Assembly (NCBI RefSeq): GCF_041260665.1 | Contig: NZ_JBGCCT010000012.1 | Coordinates: 62,001 to 126,000 of the forward strand | Reading direction: 5' to 3' | DNA: 64,000 nucleotides | From: Catenulispora sp. GP43 | GTDB lineage: Bacteria > Actinomycetota > Actinomycetes > Streptomycetales > Catenulisporaceae | Shown here: piece by piece, positions 28,662 through 37,173 of the stretch | Numbering within the stretch: the first letter of the stretch is position 1 | Layout of the letters: each line of letters starts with the position of its first letter | The notes under the pieces: model-generated | What the model saw: only the letters and a program-made list of their open reading frames with translations | Told to the model about the DNA's origin: nothing | Databases searched by the model: none | Translations under genes and position numbers: made by a program

Positions 28662-28909
28662 GCCAGGACCTTCTGCCGGCCGACCAGGTCCGCCATCAGC
28701 TCCACGGTGCGGAAGCTGTCGATCTTCAGCTCGTCGTTGGGGACGGTGATGGAGAAGGTCTTCTCGATGAACATCACCAGTTCCATGGCGAACAGGGAAT
28801 TCACGAATCCGAGCGCGAAGATGTCGTCGGAGTCGTTGATCTCAGCCTGCGGGAAACGGCCGTGGATGAACTCGGATATCTGCTTCTTGGTCTGGATCGA
28901 GTCGGACAT
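28658..28909 (-). CDS. Acyl carrier protein for hydroxymalonyl unit (FkbJ/ZmaD-like)
   Basis: This 83-residue free ACP carries the glyceryl-to-hydroxymalonyl intermediates. The attachment site is GFVNSLFAMELV: Asn-Ser instead of Asp-Ser, a feature of ACPs in methoxymalonyl and hydroxymalonyl pathways. It starts with ATG (MSDSIQTKKQISEFI), 51 bp after the 3-hydroxyacyl-CoA dehydrogenase stop, and overlaps the acyl-CoA dehydrogenase start by four bases. The 51-bp gap is the only real gap in this operon. Confidence 0.93.
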   Translation of the reverse strand: MSDSIQTKKQISEFIHGRFPQAEINDSDDIFALGFVNSLFAMELVMFIEKTFSITVPNDELKIDSFRTVELMADLVGRQKVLA

Positions 28910-28960
28910 TCGCTTTTCTCCTTGCCATTGTTGGCGTCGTTGGCGTCGTGGCGTCGTTTC

Positions 28961-29839
28961 TCAGTGCGCGGAACCGGCGGCGACCAGCCGGCCGGAGGGG
29001 TCGTAGTCGTGGAAGCCGCGGCCGGACTTGCGGCCGTGCAGGCCGGCGTCGGTCATCTGCTTCAGCAGCGGGCAGGGCCGGTACTTGCTGTCCGCGTAGT
29101 GCTCGTAGAGCACCTCGACGCTGTACAGGATGGTGTCGACGCCGATCAGGTCGGCGGTCTCCAGCGGGCCCATCGGGTGGCCGAAGCAGCTGCGGAACAC
29201 CTCGTCCACGTCGGCGGCGCTGGCCACGCCCTCGTGGACCAGATAGGCGGCCTCGTTCACGGTGAGCATCAGCACCCGGTTGGAGACGAACCCGCAGGAG
29301 TCCTTCACCTGCACGGCTTTCTTGCCCATGGCGGTCAGCAGGTCGCGGGTGCGCTGCACGGTCTCGGGGCTGGTGTGGAAGCCCGGGATGAGCTCGACCG
29401 CCGGCTTGGCCGGGACCGGGTTCATGAAGTGCACGCCGACCACGCGGTCGGGGCGGTTGGTCACCGCGGCCATCTTGGTGATCGGGATCGCGGAGGTATT
29501 GACCACGAACACCGTCTCCGGGCCGCAGGCGGCGTCCATCTCCTCATGGACCGCGCGCTTGATGTCCCAGTTCTCGGTCACGTTCTCGATCACGATCTCC
29601 GCGCCGGCCACCTGCTTGGCGCCGACCCCGGTGGTGATGCGGGCCAGCACCTCGGCCGCGTCCACCTCCGGGCCGCCCATCAGCCGGCTCATGCGGCAGT
29701 TGCGCTCGATCAGGGTCAGAGCCTCGCGCAACGTCTCCTCGTCCTTGTCGACGAGGATCACGTCGTGCCCGGTCTGCGCCAGGTTCTGCGCGACCCCGAC
29801 GCCCATCACGCCGGCGCCGACGACACCCACCAGAGTCAT
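28961..29839 (-). CDS. 3-hydroxyacyl-CoA dehydrogenase-like enzyme (FkbK/ZmaG-like)
   Basis: The 292-residue NAD(P)-dependent enzyme has the Rossmann motif GVVGAGVMGVGVAQ at its start, the family signature VGVHFMNPVP, and a C-terminal domain with FGHPMGPLETADLIGVD and GRKSGRGFHDY. In FkbK/ZmaG-type pathways it oxidises the primary alcohol of glyceryl-ACP to the aldehyde. It overlaps the ligase stop by four bases (ATGA). A catabolic 3-hydroxybutyryl-CoA dehydrogenase has the same fold; the neighbours decide for the ACP-bound role. Confidence 0.93.
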   Translation of the reverse strand: MTLVGVVGAGVMGVGVAQNLAQTGHDVILVDKDEETLREALTLIERNCRMSRLMGGPEVDAAEVLARITTGVGAKQVAGAEIVIENVTENWDIKRAVHEEMDAACGPETVFVVNTSAIPITKMAAVTNRPDRVVGVHFMNPVPAKPAVELIPGFHTSPETVQRTRDLLTAMGKKAVQVKDSCGFVSNRVLMLTVNEAAYLVHEGVASAADVDEVFRSCFGHPMGPLETADLIGVDTILYSVEVLYEHYADSKYRPCPLLKQMTDAGLHGRKSGRGFHDYDPSGRLVAAGSAH

Positions 29840-31425
29840 GTCAGTCCCATCTCGTCATCGGATTCCACTTGCGATATCCGCTCCCGGATCAGGGGGCGGT
29901 CGAACTTGCCGTTGGCGGAGCGCGGAAGCCGGTCCAGGAACTCGATCCGCCGCGGCAGCATGTAGGTCGGGATGCGGCCGCGCAGCGCGGCCAGCAGCGG
30001 GGCCGGGTCTGTACCGGTGCCCGGAACCGGCGCCGCGATCAGCACGATGTGCTGGCCCAGCGCCTCGTCCGGCACCCCGAAGGCGGCCGCCTCGGCGACC
30101 AGCCCGGTGGCGTGCGCCGCCTCCTCCACCTCGGTCGGGCTGACCCGGTAGCCCGAGGTCTTGATCATCTCGTCGGCGCGGCCGCGGAAGTAGAGGAACC
30201 CTTCCTCGTCGCGCACCGCGCGGTCCCCGGACCAGACCACGGTCTCGTCACGCGCCGCACCGCCGGCGCGCGGCAGCGGCCGGTAGCGTTCGGCGGTCCG
30301 CTCGGGGTCGTTCCAGTAGCCCAGGGCCACCAGCGCGCCGCGGTGCACGATCTCGCCCTCCTCGCCGGCCGCGCAGGGCGTGCCGTCGGGGCGGACCACC
30401 AGCACCTCGGCGTTCGGGATCGCCTTGCCGATCGAGTCCGGGCGCCGGTCGACCTCGGCCGGGTCGAGGTAGGTGGAGCGGAAGGCCTCGGTGAGCCCGT
30501 ACATCAGGAACGGGTCGGCTTTGGGGAAGAGCTCGCGCAGCCGGTCGAGCGTGGCGCGCGGCAGGTGGCCGCCGGTGTTGGCGAAGTAGCGCAGATGGGC
30601 CGCGGACTCGGCGGGCCAGTCGGCCTCGGCGAGCTGCATCCACAGCGGGGGTACGCAGGTCAGCGCCGTGACACGGTGCCTGGCGCACAGCTTCGGCACT
30701 TCGCGGGCCAACAGGAAGTTGACCAGGACGACGTGCGCGCCGGCGTGCAGCGCGGTGGTCACCTGGCTCAGGCCGGCGTCGAAGCTGAGCGGCAGGACCG
30801 ACAGGATCACGTCGTCGGCGGTGTGGCCGAGGTAGCCGGCCACGCTCTCGGCGCCGGCGAGCAGGTTGCGGTGCGAGAGCACCACGCCCTTCGGCGTGCC
30901 GGTGCTGCCGGAGGTGTAGAGGATCGCGGCGATGTCGGAGTCGACGACCATGACAGGGTTCTGATCCTCGGGCTCTGCCATCTGGCACAGCTCGGTCCAG
31001 GCGGTCACCGGGGCCGCGGCGCCGTGGTCGTCGGTCCCGGCCCGGGTGCCGACCACGACGACGTGCGCGACGCTGTCGGGCAGTTCTTCGCGGACGGTCT
31101 GCAACCGCTCGGGGCTGGTCAGCACCGCCCGCGCAGTACAGTCCGCGGCGATGAAGGCGACCTGCCCGGCCTTCAGCAGCGGGTTGACCGGCACCACGAC
31201 CAGCCCGGCGGCGGAGGCCGCGAACAGCGCCACCACCGTCTCCAGCCGCTTCTCCAGATAGACCACGACCCGGTCGCCGCGCTCCAGGCCGAGCGCGCGC
31301 AGACCCGCGGCGGCCGCCCCGACCTGCTCGGCCAGCCGGCCGTAGGTCAGGGTGCCGTCCTTGAAGGTGACGGCGGGGCGCTCGGGGGCACCGCGGCGCA
31401 CCAGGTCGTCAAGCCGCGTCAGCAC
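29836..31425 (-). CDS. AMP-forming acyl/aminoacyl ligase (ANL superfamily), ACP-loading candidate
   Basis: This protein of about 529 residues has the ANL core: P-loop-like YTSGSTGTPKGVV, the A5 region LMYGLTEAFRS, the hinge region YFRGRADEMIKTSGYRVSP and the C-terminal catalytic Lys in RSANGKFDRP. It activates a carboxylic acid as adenylate and passes it to a thiol, most likely the ACP encoded just upstream. The region around VLPLSFDAGLSQVTTALHAG resembles exosortase-associated ligases that are paired with PLP decarboxylases. I chose GTG 31425, which overlaps the ACP 3' end by 17 bp; the frame is open further but covers the ACP gene. Substrate is unknown: an amino acid is suggested by the decarboxylase, not by residues I can read. 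Confidence 0.9.
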   Translation of the reverse strand: MLTRLDDLVRRGAPERPAVTFKDGTLTYGRLAEQVGAAAAGLRALGLERGDRVVVYLEKRLETVVALFAASAAGLVVVPVNPLLKAGQVAFIAADCTARAVLTSPERLQTVREELPDSVAHVVVVGTRAGTDDHGAAAPVTAWTELCQMAEPEDQNPVMVVDSDIAAILYTSGSTGTPKGVVLSHRNLLAGAESVAGYLGHTADDVILSVLPLSFDAGLSQVTTALHAGAHVVLVNFLLAREVPKLCARHRVTALTCVPPLWMQLAEADWPAESAAHLRYFANTGGHLPRATLDRLRELFPKADPFLMYGLTEAFRSTYLDPAEVDRRPDSIGKAIPNAEVLVVRPDGTPCAAGEEGEIVHRGALVALGYWNDPERTAERYRPLPRAGGAARDETVVWSGDRAVRDEEGFLYFRGRADEMIKTSGYRVSPTEVEEAAHATGLVAEAAAFGVPDEALGQHIVLIAAPVPGTGTDPAPLLAALRGRIPTYMLPRRIEFLDRLPRSANGKFDRPLIRERISQVESDDEMGLT

Positions 31426-31684
31426 CGCTACCGACCAGCGCGCTGACGGCCGCCCACAGGGAGCCGACGGTGGCGAACGTGGCCTCGTCCAGGATCTCGT
31501 CGGGGAGCTCCACCCCGAACTCGGCCTCGACGTCGGACAGCAGCTGCACCACGGCCATCGAGTCCAGGCCGAGCGCGGCCAGGTCCGCGCCGGCGGCCAG
31601 CGGACCGGCCCCGGCGTAGGGCAGGTGGGGCCGCAGCAGCTCCTGGAACGGGAGCGGGATCTCGATCTCATCAAGGGACGTCAA
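31409..31684 (-). CDS. Acyl carrier protein paired with the ligase
   Basis: The 91-residue carrier protein has the attachment site LGLDSMAVVQLLSDVE. The start is TTG 31684 with GAGG 7 bp upstream (GAGGTGGCACG), which decides for the rare start codon. It is the first gene of the leftward accessory operon and overlaps the ligase by 17 bp, so the two are translationally coupled and probably partners. It differs from the second ACP of the operon (NS site), which suggests that each serves its own substrate. Confidence 0.9.
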   Translation of the reverse strand: MTSLDEIEIPLPFQELLRPHLPYAGAGPLAAGADLAALGLDSMAVVQLLSDVEAEFGVELPDEILDEATFATVGSLWAAVSALVGSGADAA

Positions 31685-31865
31685 CGTGCCACCTCATCTC
31701 GGGCGGGGCGCTCGGCACGGCGCCGGCCGCGGGCGGATCGCCCGGCCGCGATCCAGTGTGTGGGGAAAAACCGGGGGCGCCGATGGCCGAACGGTGACAG
31801 GTTGTCCCTGCCCGAACCGGTCAGCGCCCGGTTGTCGGGGCGCGAGCATGGAAGGCCCCGCAGGT

Positions 31866-31904
31866 GTCCGGCGCGGACCCGCGGGGGTCGGGTCCGCGCC
31901 GGAC
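31866..31904 (-). terminator. Perfect 16-bp hairpin after doxX
   Basis: Arms 31866-31881 and 31889-31904 are perfectly complementary with a 7-base loop. It lies 48 bp after the doxX stop on the minus strand and before the ACP operon start. There is no U-tract, as is common in actinomycetes. Confidence 0.7.
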
Positions 31905-31905
31905 G

Positions 31906-31940
31906 GCTCCGGTCCGGGACGGGGCGCACCGGACCGGAGC
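31906..31940 (-). terminator. Second hairpin in tandem, 12-bp stem
   Basis: Arms 31906-31917 and 31929-31940 pair perfectly around an 11-base loop, directly next to the 16-bp hairpin and 12 bp after the doxX stop. Together they form a double terminator separating doxX from the biosynthetic operon. The remaining 31685-31865 must contain the operon promoter; I could not identify its boxes. Confidence 0.6.
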
Positions 31941-31951
31941 AGCCGGTCAGC

Positions 31952-32413
31952 TCACGCCGCGACGGCGGCGGGAGCTCCCTCCGGCTCGGACACGACCGCC
32001 GCCGAGGAGGCGCCGCGCAGCTTGGCCACGACGGCGTCCACGGACAGCGGACCGGCCCCGACGATCGCGATCATCAGGAAGGCCCAGGAGAACAGCGCGG
32101 CGGGCTCCCCGCCGTTGGCGATCGGCAGCAGCGCCTTCTCCTGGTGCACGGAGAAGTACGCGTACGCCATCGTCCCGGACAGGACGATCCCGGAGACCCG
32201 GGTCCCCACGCCGACCATCACCAGCACCCCGAATACGAACTGCAGCAACGCTGCGACCCCGCCGGGCCACACCGTCGGCGACACCGTGTGACCGCCCATG
32301 GCCTTCATCGGCCAGGAGAACAGGCTGCTGGCACCGTGGCAGGCCATGAGGAAGCCCACGACGATCCGAAAGAGCGAGGTGCCGTAATCCGGCACGGACT
32401 TCAGGTTGCGCAT
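31952..32413 (-). CDS. DoxX-family membrane protein
   Basis: The 153-residue protein has four hydrophobic segments and the DoxX pattern: GTSLFRIVVGFLMACHGASS, a second segment after GGVAALLQFVFGVLV, GTRVSGIVLSGTMAYAYF, and SWAFLMIAIVGAGPLSVDA. DoxX proteins are small membrane proteins tied to redox homeostasis or thiosulfate:quinone oxidoreduction in some organisms; the actual function here is unknown. It stands alone, upstream of the polyketide accessory operon in the same direction but separated by a double hairpin, so I treat it as the gene beyond the cluster border. Confidence 0.85.
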   Translation of the reverse strand: MRNLKSVPDYGTSLFRIVVGFLMACHGASSLFSWPMKAMGGHTVSPTVWPGGVAALLQFVFGVLVMVGVGTRVSGIVLSGTMAYAYFSVHQEKALLPIANGGEPAALFSWAFLMIAIVGAGPLSVDAVVAKLRGASSAAVVSEPEGAPAAVAA

Positions 32414-32848
32414 TCCGTCTCACCACTTCCTGGTAGGTCCGCCGGTCGGTCGCCCGGCGGACAAGTTGGTGTGCGCCCCCGTCCGGCCGCGAAGGGCCGT
32501 CCCGGGTAGGGCGTTGTGGCCCCGTTCGAGATGTGGCATGCCGTTCACAGACGCCGTCCCCGCGCAGCTCACAGGCGCGGGGACGGCGCCCGACAGGGAC
32601 CAAGTCTCGACAAAGAAACGGCCACCGCCGAGAGGCGCGCGGTGACAGGTTGTGGACGTCGGAAGCGGCCAGTGTTCGAGGTCTGATGTAGTGCGCGGAG
32701 GTCCGGAACCGGCGGAATACCGGCTGGTGAACGCCGGGCGGCTTGTTCGGCGGGCGTCGGAGCCGGTGCGGGCGCGGAGGGAGTGCCGAACAAATCCGGC
32801 GGGCGGGCCCCCGGTGGGGCGCGGGGTGGTGATGAGGCGCGGCGCGGC
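32414..32848. other. Intergenic region with a strong hairpin
   Basis: The 435 bp between the HEAT-protein stop and the doxX start hold no supported gene. A 14-bp perfect hairpin lies at 32552-32588 (arms 32552-32565 and 32575-32588, 9-base loop); it may terminate the leftward HEAT-protein transcript or sit in the doxX leader. Nothing else stands out. Confidence 0.5.
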
Positions 32849-34852
32849 TCAGATCTGGTTGAGGCGGCTCAGGCGAAGGATCAGGCGGCGGCAGGTCTCC
32901 TGCAGGTCCTCGTCGGTGTCGACGCGGTCGAACCGGCCGCCTCGGCGGGCCTTGGCCAGCTCCGCTTCCAGATCCGGCAGCGCCGGTGCCGCGGCGGCCC
33001 CCATCCGCTCCAGCGTCGCTGTGACGGCGTTACTCGTGGCCTGATTCTCTCGCCACGCCGACAGCAGCGCGTCCAGCACCAGCTGCGTCGCCGGCTCACC
33101 GGCGATCCGCCACAGCGCGTCGGCGGCCTCGACACGGCTCCACTGGTTCCACTCGTCCTGTGCACCGGCCAACTTCTTCAGATACGGCACGGCTTCCGTG
33201 GCGTCGGCGCCAATCTGACCCAGGATCTCGGCGACGACGTCGAGGAAGTAGACCGACGGCCCGGCCAGGTGGCCCACCAACAACGGCAACACCTCCTGGA
33301 CCTCACCGCCGATCGCCCACAACGCGGCCAGTGCCGCGGAGCGGGCTTTGCGGTCCGGGCCGGCCACCGCCGTGCGCAACAAAGGCAAGGCGGCCACGGC
33401 TGCCGGCCCGAGCTCGGCGAGCGCCTCGGCGACGGAGGCTGCCGTACTCCAGAGCTCGCGCCGGATCGCGGCATCGAGAACGCGGACCAGCGACTCGGCT
33501 GACGCGGGATCAGCAAACCGGCCGACTGCCGTGATCAAAGCCGACGACTTCATATCCACAAACGGATCGATGCCGGCTAGGTCAAGCTTGTCCACGCGCT
33601 CGATCAGTCTCGGCAAGAGCTCGGCACGGCTTTGCGGTAGCGATCCCGCGACGGCGACAGCCCTCCATGCGTCCACATCCGAATCGAGACCCGCCAGCAG
33701 ACTGGGCAACGCCCGAACGTCGCCCAACCGGGCCAACACTTGGACCGCCGTCTGGTGGGCCTCGCGCCGCATCTCATCGGGGGCCGACCACGTGTCCGGC
33801 CCGGCCTCCGTCACGCAGTCGGCCACCAATTCACGTGCCGGTTCGGCAATCCGGAAGCAGGTCTGAAGAACGGCTGCGGCTTCCCGGGCGACTTGCGCGT
33901 TCTCTGCCGCGAGCTCGCCCGCCACGGCGATAATCAGAGCACTGTGATCCCCGCGCCAGCCAGCGATCAGCGTCCTGGCCATGCGAATCGCGTCGAGGCG
34001 GGCGTCGGGATCGGGCGAGCGCAGTTGCTCCGTCAGCAGCGAGGTTCGCTCTGCCAGCCGGTCACCGAGCACCTCGTGAAGCGTGCCGAGGATGGCGGTG
34101 GTGGGCGTGGAGGCTCGGGCTGGATGATCAAGCCGTTCGGCAGCCAGCATCCCGATCGCTGCCGAAACCAGCTCGGGCCCCGCTGCTCCGGGCGCACACC
34201 GCGCCTGTTGTGCCAGGGCGGCCAGCCGGATCACCGGATCCCTGGTGCCGTCGCCGGCCAACCTGGCGAGCCACGACACCACGGGCCCGACGACTTCCGG
34301 AAACCGGAGCGCCAGCGTGCCGGCCGTGCTCAGGACCAGCAACCGGGTAGGAGTACCCGTCTCCCTGGGAGCACGCGCCCGCAAGAGATCCGCGACTCGC
34401 GCGGGATCGTCGGGAAACTGCGCGAGCGCCGGAATCGCAGCGCACCGTACCGCCTCGTCGGCGTCCCTGGCCCAACGCTCGAAGTCCTTCGCGAAGCCGC
34501 GGACGACCGGCATCAGCTCGGAGAAATCAATGAGATCGCCGCTGGGCGCATACCTCAGCTCGTCATCCGCGAAGTCCACGCAGGACTCGCAGATGCCCGC
34601 GAGCAAGCCCACGAAGTCGGCCCTGCTCGGATTTCCACGATCGTCCGCCAGCTCGGCCAGAAACGGCATCGCGGCCACGGTGCACCGATAAACGTCCCCC
34701 TGGTGATGCACCCTGCTGTAGAACCGGCGGAGGGCGCGCTCACGTTCCCCCGTGTCCGGTGAGGCCATCGCTGCCAGCAGGCCCGGCACCTCAGCCGCGC
34801 CGTCACCGACGCCCAGGGACGACCAGTCGATCCGCGCAAGACCATCAAGCAT
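32849..34852 (-). CDS. HEAT-repeat protein
   Basis: This protein of about 667 residues is rich in Ala, Leu and Arg and is built of paired helices with the HEAT pattern, for example VRCAAIPALAQF, RKARSAALAALWAIG, EAVPYLKKLAG and VEAADALWRIAG. HEAT proteins of this kind in actinomycetes mostly have no assigned function; the solenoid suggests protein binding. I chose ATG 34852 (MLDGLARIDWSSLG), since related proteins start so; ATG 34861 and GTG 34903 are alternatives. It is divergent from the DUF4241 gene with about 110 bp between. Confidence 0.8.
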   Translation of the reverse strand: MLDGLARIDWSSLGVGDGAAEVPGLLAAMASPDTGERERALRRFYSRVHHQGDVYRCTVAAMPFLAELADDRGNPSRADFVGLLAGICESCVDFADDELRYAPSGDLIDFSELMPVVRGFAKDFERWARDADEAVRCAAIPALAQFPDDPARVADLLRARAPRETGTPTRLLVLSTAGTLALRFPEVVGPVVSWLARLAGDGTRDPVIRLAALAQQARCAPGAAGPELVSAAIGMLAAERLDHPARASTPTTAILGTLHEVLGDRLAERTSLLTEQLRSPDPDARLDAIRMARTLIAGWRGDHSALIIAVAGELAAENAQVAREAAAVLQTCFRIAEPARELVADCVTEAGPDTWSAPDEMRREAHQTAVQVLARLGDVRALPSLLAGLDSDVDAWRAVAVAGSLPQSRAELLPRLIERVDKLDLAGIDPFVDMKSSALITAVGRFADPASAESLVRVLDAAIRRELWSTAASVAEALAELGPAAVAALPLLRTAVAGPDRKARSAALAALWAIGGEVQEVLPLLVGHLAGPSVYFLDVVAEILGQIGADATEAVPYLKKLAGAQDEWNQWSRVEAADALWRIAGEPATQLVLDALLSAWRENQATSNAVTATLERMGAAAAPALPDLEAELAKARRGGRFDRVDTDEDLQETCRRLILRLSRLNQI

Positions 34853-34960
34853 GGCAAGCATGATGCCCGCTGCGGCTTCGCCGCGTGATCCCGATGAGAA
34901 CACCCGTTCCCCGGACCCCTATCGTGTGTCGTCACCCGTCCGACAGAACCAAGGGCTTCC

Positions 34961-36304
34961 ATGACCACATCGCGCATCGTCATCGCTTACTGCGAAAGCT
35001 GGGATCCGGTGAAGCGGCAAGCCGATTGCCGCATCCCCGCCGCGACCGCGCGCGCCAGGTACGCGGCCGGCGAGCCCTTCGCGGCGGTGATGTCCTTTGC
35101 CGGCGTTCCGCAGGCGTACCTCCGGGTCGACAGTGGGCGGGGGTGGCTCGACACCGCCTTCTTCGACGAGGCTGGGCGGCGGGTTGTCGAGATCGGGTAT
35201 CGCGACTTCGGCGATCATCTGCATCTCAGCACCTTCCGCTTCTGGGCCCATGCGTCGGCCGACGAGCCGGAGTTCCAGGCCGGGACCGTCGTCACGTTCG
35301 CTGTCCAGCCAGGCGGCCGGGCGAAGGTCTCGGTCGATTACGGCGGCCTCTTGCAGACCTGGACCACCGTTCCTCCGGCCAGTCGGCGCGTACCGCGTCC
35401 GGAGTTCGGTGCCTGGCCGGTCGACAGCACGTTCATCAACATCGGCGAGCCGGCGGAGTTCGTCGAGGCCGACGATCCCGATCCCGCCTCCGGATCCGGT
35501 GTCTCGACCTTCCCCTGGCAAGCGCCGAGGCCGCTGTCGCCGAACCATCCGGAAGCGTTGTTCACTGCGGGTGCCCGGTTCCACCACCCGCGCCAGGGCG
35601 CCCTCGAGATCCTGGAACCGGAGAAGGCCGGGCTGCTCCACATGCCGAGCGGCCAAGTCATCGTCACTGATCCCGGCACGTTCCACCGCGCCGTCCCGTT
35701 CACCATCGAAGTGCCGCCGGGCGACTATCCCGTTCTCGTCGCCGCGATGCGCTGGGTGGAGGCGCCCTGGGGCGAAACGCCGGCCGCGCTGCTGCGGATC
35801 AGCGAGAAGCCCACCGCGACGTGGGAGCTGGGCCTTCAGCCGGGGCAGGACGAACGGGAGCTCGGCCCCGACGAGTTCTTCGGCTTCGGCGTCGACAGCG
35901 GCACCGGGTCCTTCCTCGACGCGGCCGGTGCCGAGGCACTTCAGCGGATCTTCTCGGAGCGGATCAAGACGGACGGCCCGTCCGCCCTGATGGACTCGCC
36001 GGTCGTGGATCCCACGACGGGCGCCAACCTGATCATGTTCATGAGCGGATACGGCGACGGCTCGTACCCCGTGTGGATCGGCCGCGACCAGGACGGCGGC
36101 GTGACGTGCCTCGTCGCCGACATGTGTGTGGTGGGACCGGCGGAACTCCTTACGCCAGGGGCCGACGAGACACGCCACGTCCCGGGCCGCGCGGTGCTGA
36201 CCCCCGAGACCGACGCGCCGCCGGTGCCGGAGCACTTCGATTCCGGCCCGATCCAGGACTTCTTCTTCGCCGAGACGCGCAAGCTCCTCGCGCAAAGGCG
36301 GTAA
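34961..36304 (+). CDS. DUF4241-containing protein
   Basis: The 447-residue protein starts with MTTSRIVIAYCESWDP. The C-terminal half (about residues 205-445) matches the DUF4241 pattern: DPGTFHRAVPFTIEVPPGDY, ELGLQPGQDERELG and EFFGFGVDSGTGSFLD. The N-terminal half (1-190) is a separate, beta-rich looking region that I do not recognise. Function is unknown; DUF4241 proteins are common in actinomycetes near repeat proteins and secreted toxins, so immunity has been a thought, but nothing here proves it. The start ATG is divergent from the HEAT-protein gene. Confidence 0.78.
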   Translation: MTTSRIVIAYCESWDPVKRQADCRIPAATARARYAAGEPFAAVMSFAGVPQAYLRVDSGRGWLDTAFFDEAGRRVVEIGYRDFGDHLHLSTFRFWAHASADEPEFQAGTVVTFAVQPGGRAKVSVDYGGLLQTWTTVPPASRRVPRPEFGAWPVDSTFINIGEPAEFVEADDPDPASGSGVSTFPWQAPRPLSPNHPEALFTAGARFHHPRQGALEILEPEKAGLLHMPSGQVIVTDPGTFHRAVPFTIEVPPGDYPVLVAAMRWVEAPWGETPAALLRISEKPTATWELGLQPGQDERELGPDEFFGFGVDSGTGSFLDAAGAEALQRIFSERIKTDGPSALMDSPVVDPTTGANLIMFMSGYGDGSYPVWIGRDQDGGVTCLVADMCVVGPAELLTPGADETRHVPGRAVLTPETDAPPVPEHFDSGPIQDFFFAETRKLLAQRR

Positions 36305-36377
36305 AGCGGTCGCGCTGACAGCGTCGCCACCGTCATCCGCCTGCCGCCGATCACTCCTGAAATAGACTCGCACCACC

Positions 36378-37172
36378 ATGAACATCGGCAGCTACTACGA
36401 ACCGGCCGGAGAGAACCGCTACAAGCCCACCACGCACGCGGGTGGCGCGTGGGATCCCGATGAGCAGCATTTCAGTCCCCTCGGCGGACTCGTCGTGCAC
36501 GCCATCGACCGCTTCGCGGCCGGGCGGCCGCGGCCGGATCGCGATCTGCTCCTGTCCCGCGTCAGCTTCGACATCCTGGGACGCCTCGCGCTTGACGAGT
36601 GTGAGATCCGGGTGGAGACGCTGCGGCCGGGACGGACGATCGAGTTGGTCGAGGCGGTCGTGCTCATCAGGGATCGGGCGGTGGTGCGGGCCCGGGCCTG
36701 GTTGCTGGGCGCCGGCGACACCGCGGCGGTGGCCGGGGGCGGGGGCGACAGGCTCACGCCGCCGGAGGAGCTCGCTTCCTGGCCGATAACCGATGTGTGG
36801 CCCGGCGGCTACATCGCCTCCGTGGACATCCGTCCGGTCGCGCCTCCACAGCCGGGCCGGACAGCCGCGTGGGTCGGCACCGACCTCGATCTGGTCGCCG
36901 GACAGAGCAGCAGTCGGCTGGCATCCTTCGTCGCGCTCGTCGACACCGCCAACGGCATCGCCGTTCGGGAGTCGCCGGCCGAGTGGATGTTCCCGAACGT
37001 CGATCTGACCGTTCATCTGCACCGGCAGCCCGTCGCGGGGCGGTGGACCGGGCTGGACACGACCGTGGCGTTCGGTCCGACCGGTCAGGGCGTGACGTCG
37101 ACCGTGCTGCACGACGCGGCCGGGCCGGTCGGGTACGCCGAGCAGATCCTCACCGTGCGGCCCCTGACGTAG
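36378..37172 (+). CDS. Thioesterase-superfamily (hot-dog fold) protein
   Basis: The 264-residue protein looks like a double hot-dog acyl-CoA thioesterase of the TesB/4HBT_3 type: an N-terminal half with HFSPLGGLVVHAIDR and LSRVSFDILGRL, and a C-terminal half with GRWTGLDTTVAFGPTGQGVTSTVLHDAAGPVGYAEQ in pieces typical of the second hot-dog. Such enzymes hydrolyse acyl-CoA thioesters. It starts 73 bp after the DUF4241 gene and could be co-transcribed, and it ends 1 bp before the stop of the convergent MarR gene. Substrate unknown. Confidence 0.78.
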   Translation: MNIGSYYEPAGENRYKPTTHAGGAWDPDEQHFSPLGGLVVHAIDRFAAGRPRPDRDLLLSRVSFDILGRLALDECEIRVETLRPGRTIELVEAVVLIRDRAVVRARAWLLGAGDTAAVAGGGGDRLTPPEELASWPITDVWPGGYIASVDIRPVAPPQPGRTAAWVGTDLDLVAGQSSSRLASFVALVDTANGIAVRESPAEWMFPNVDLTVHLHRQPVAGRWTGLDTTVAFGPTGQGVTSTVLHDAAGPVGYAEQILTVRPLT

Positions 37173-37173
37173 T

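Noticed and set aside
31409-31674. Fusing the ligase with its upstream frame as a 612-residue protein
   Set aside because: The upstream part lies in another frame over the ACP gene; the ACP has an intact attachment motif and its own ribosome site.
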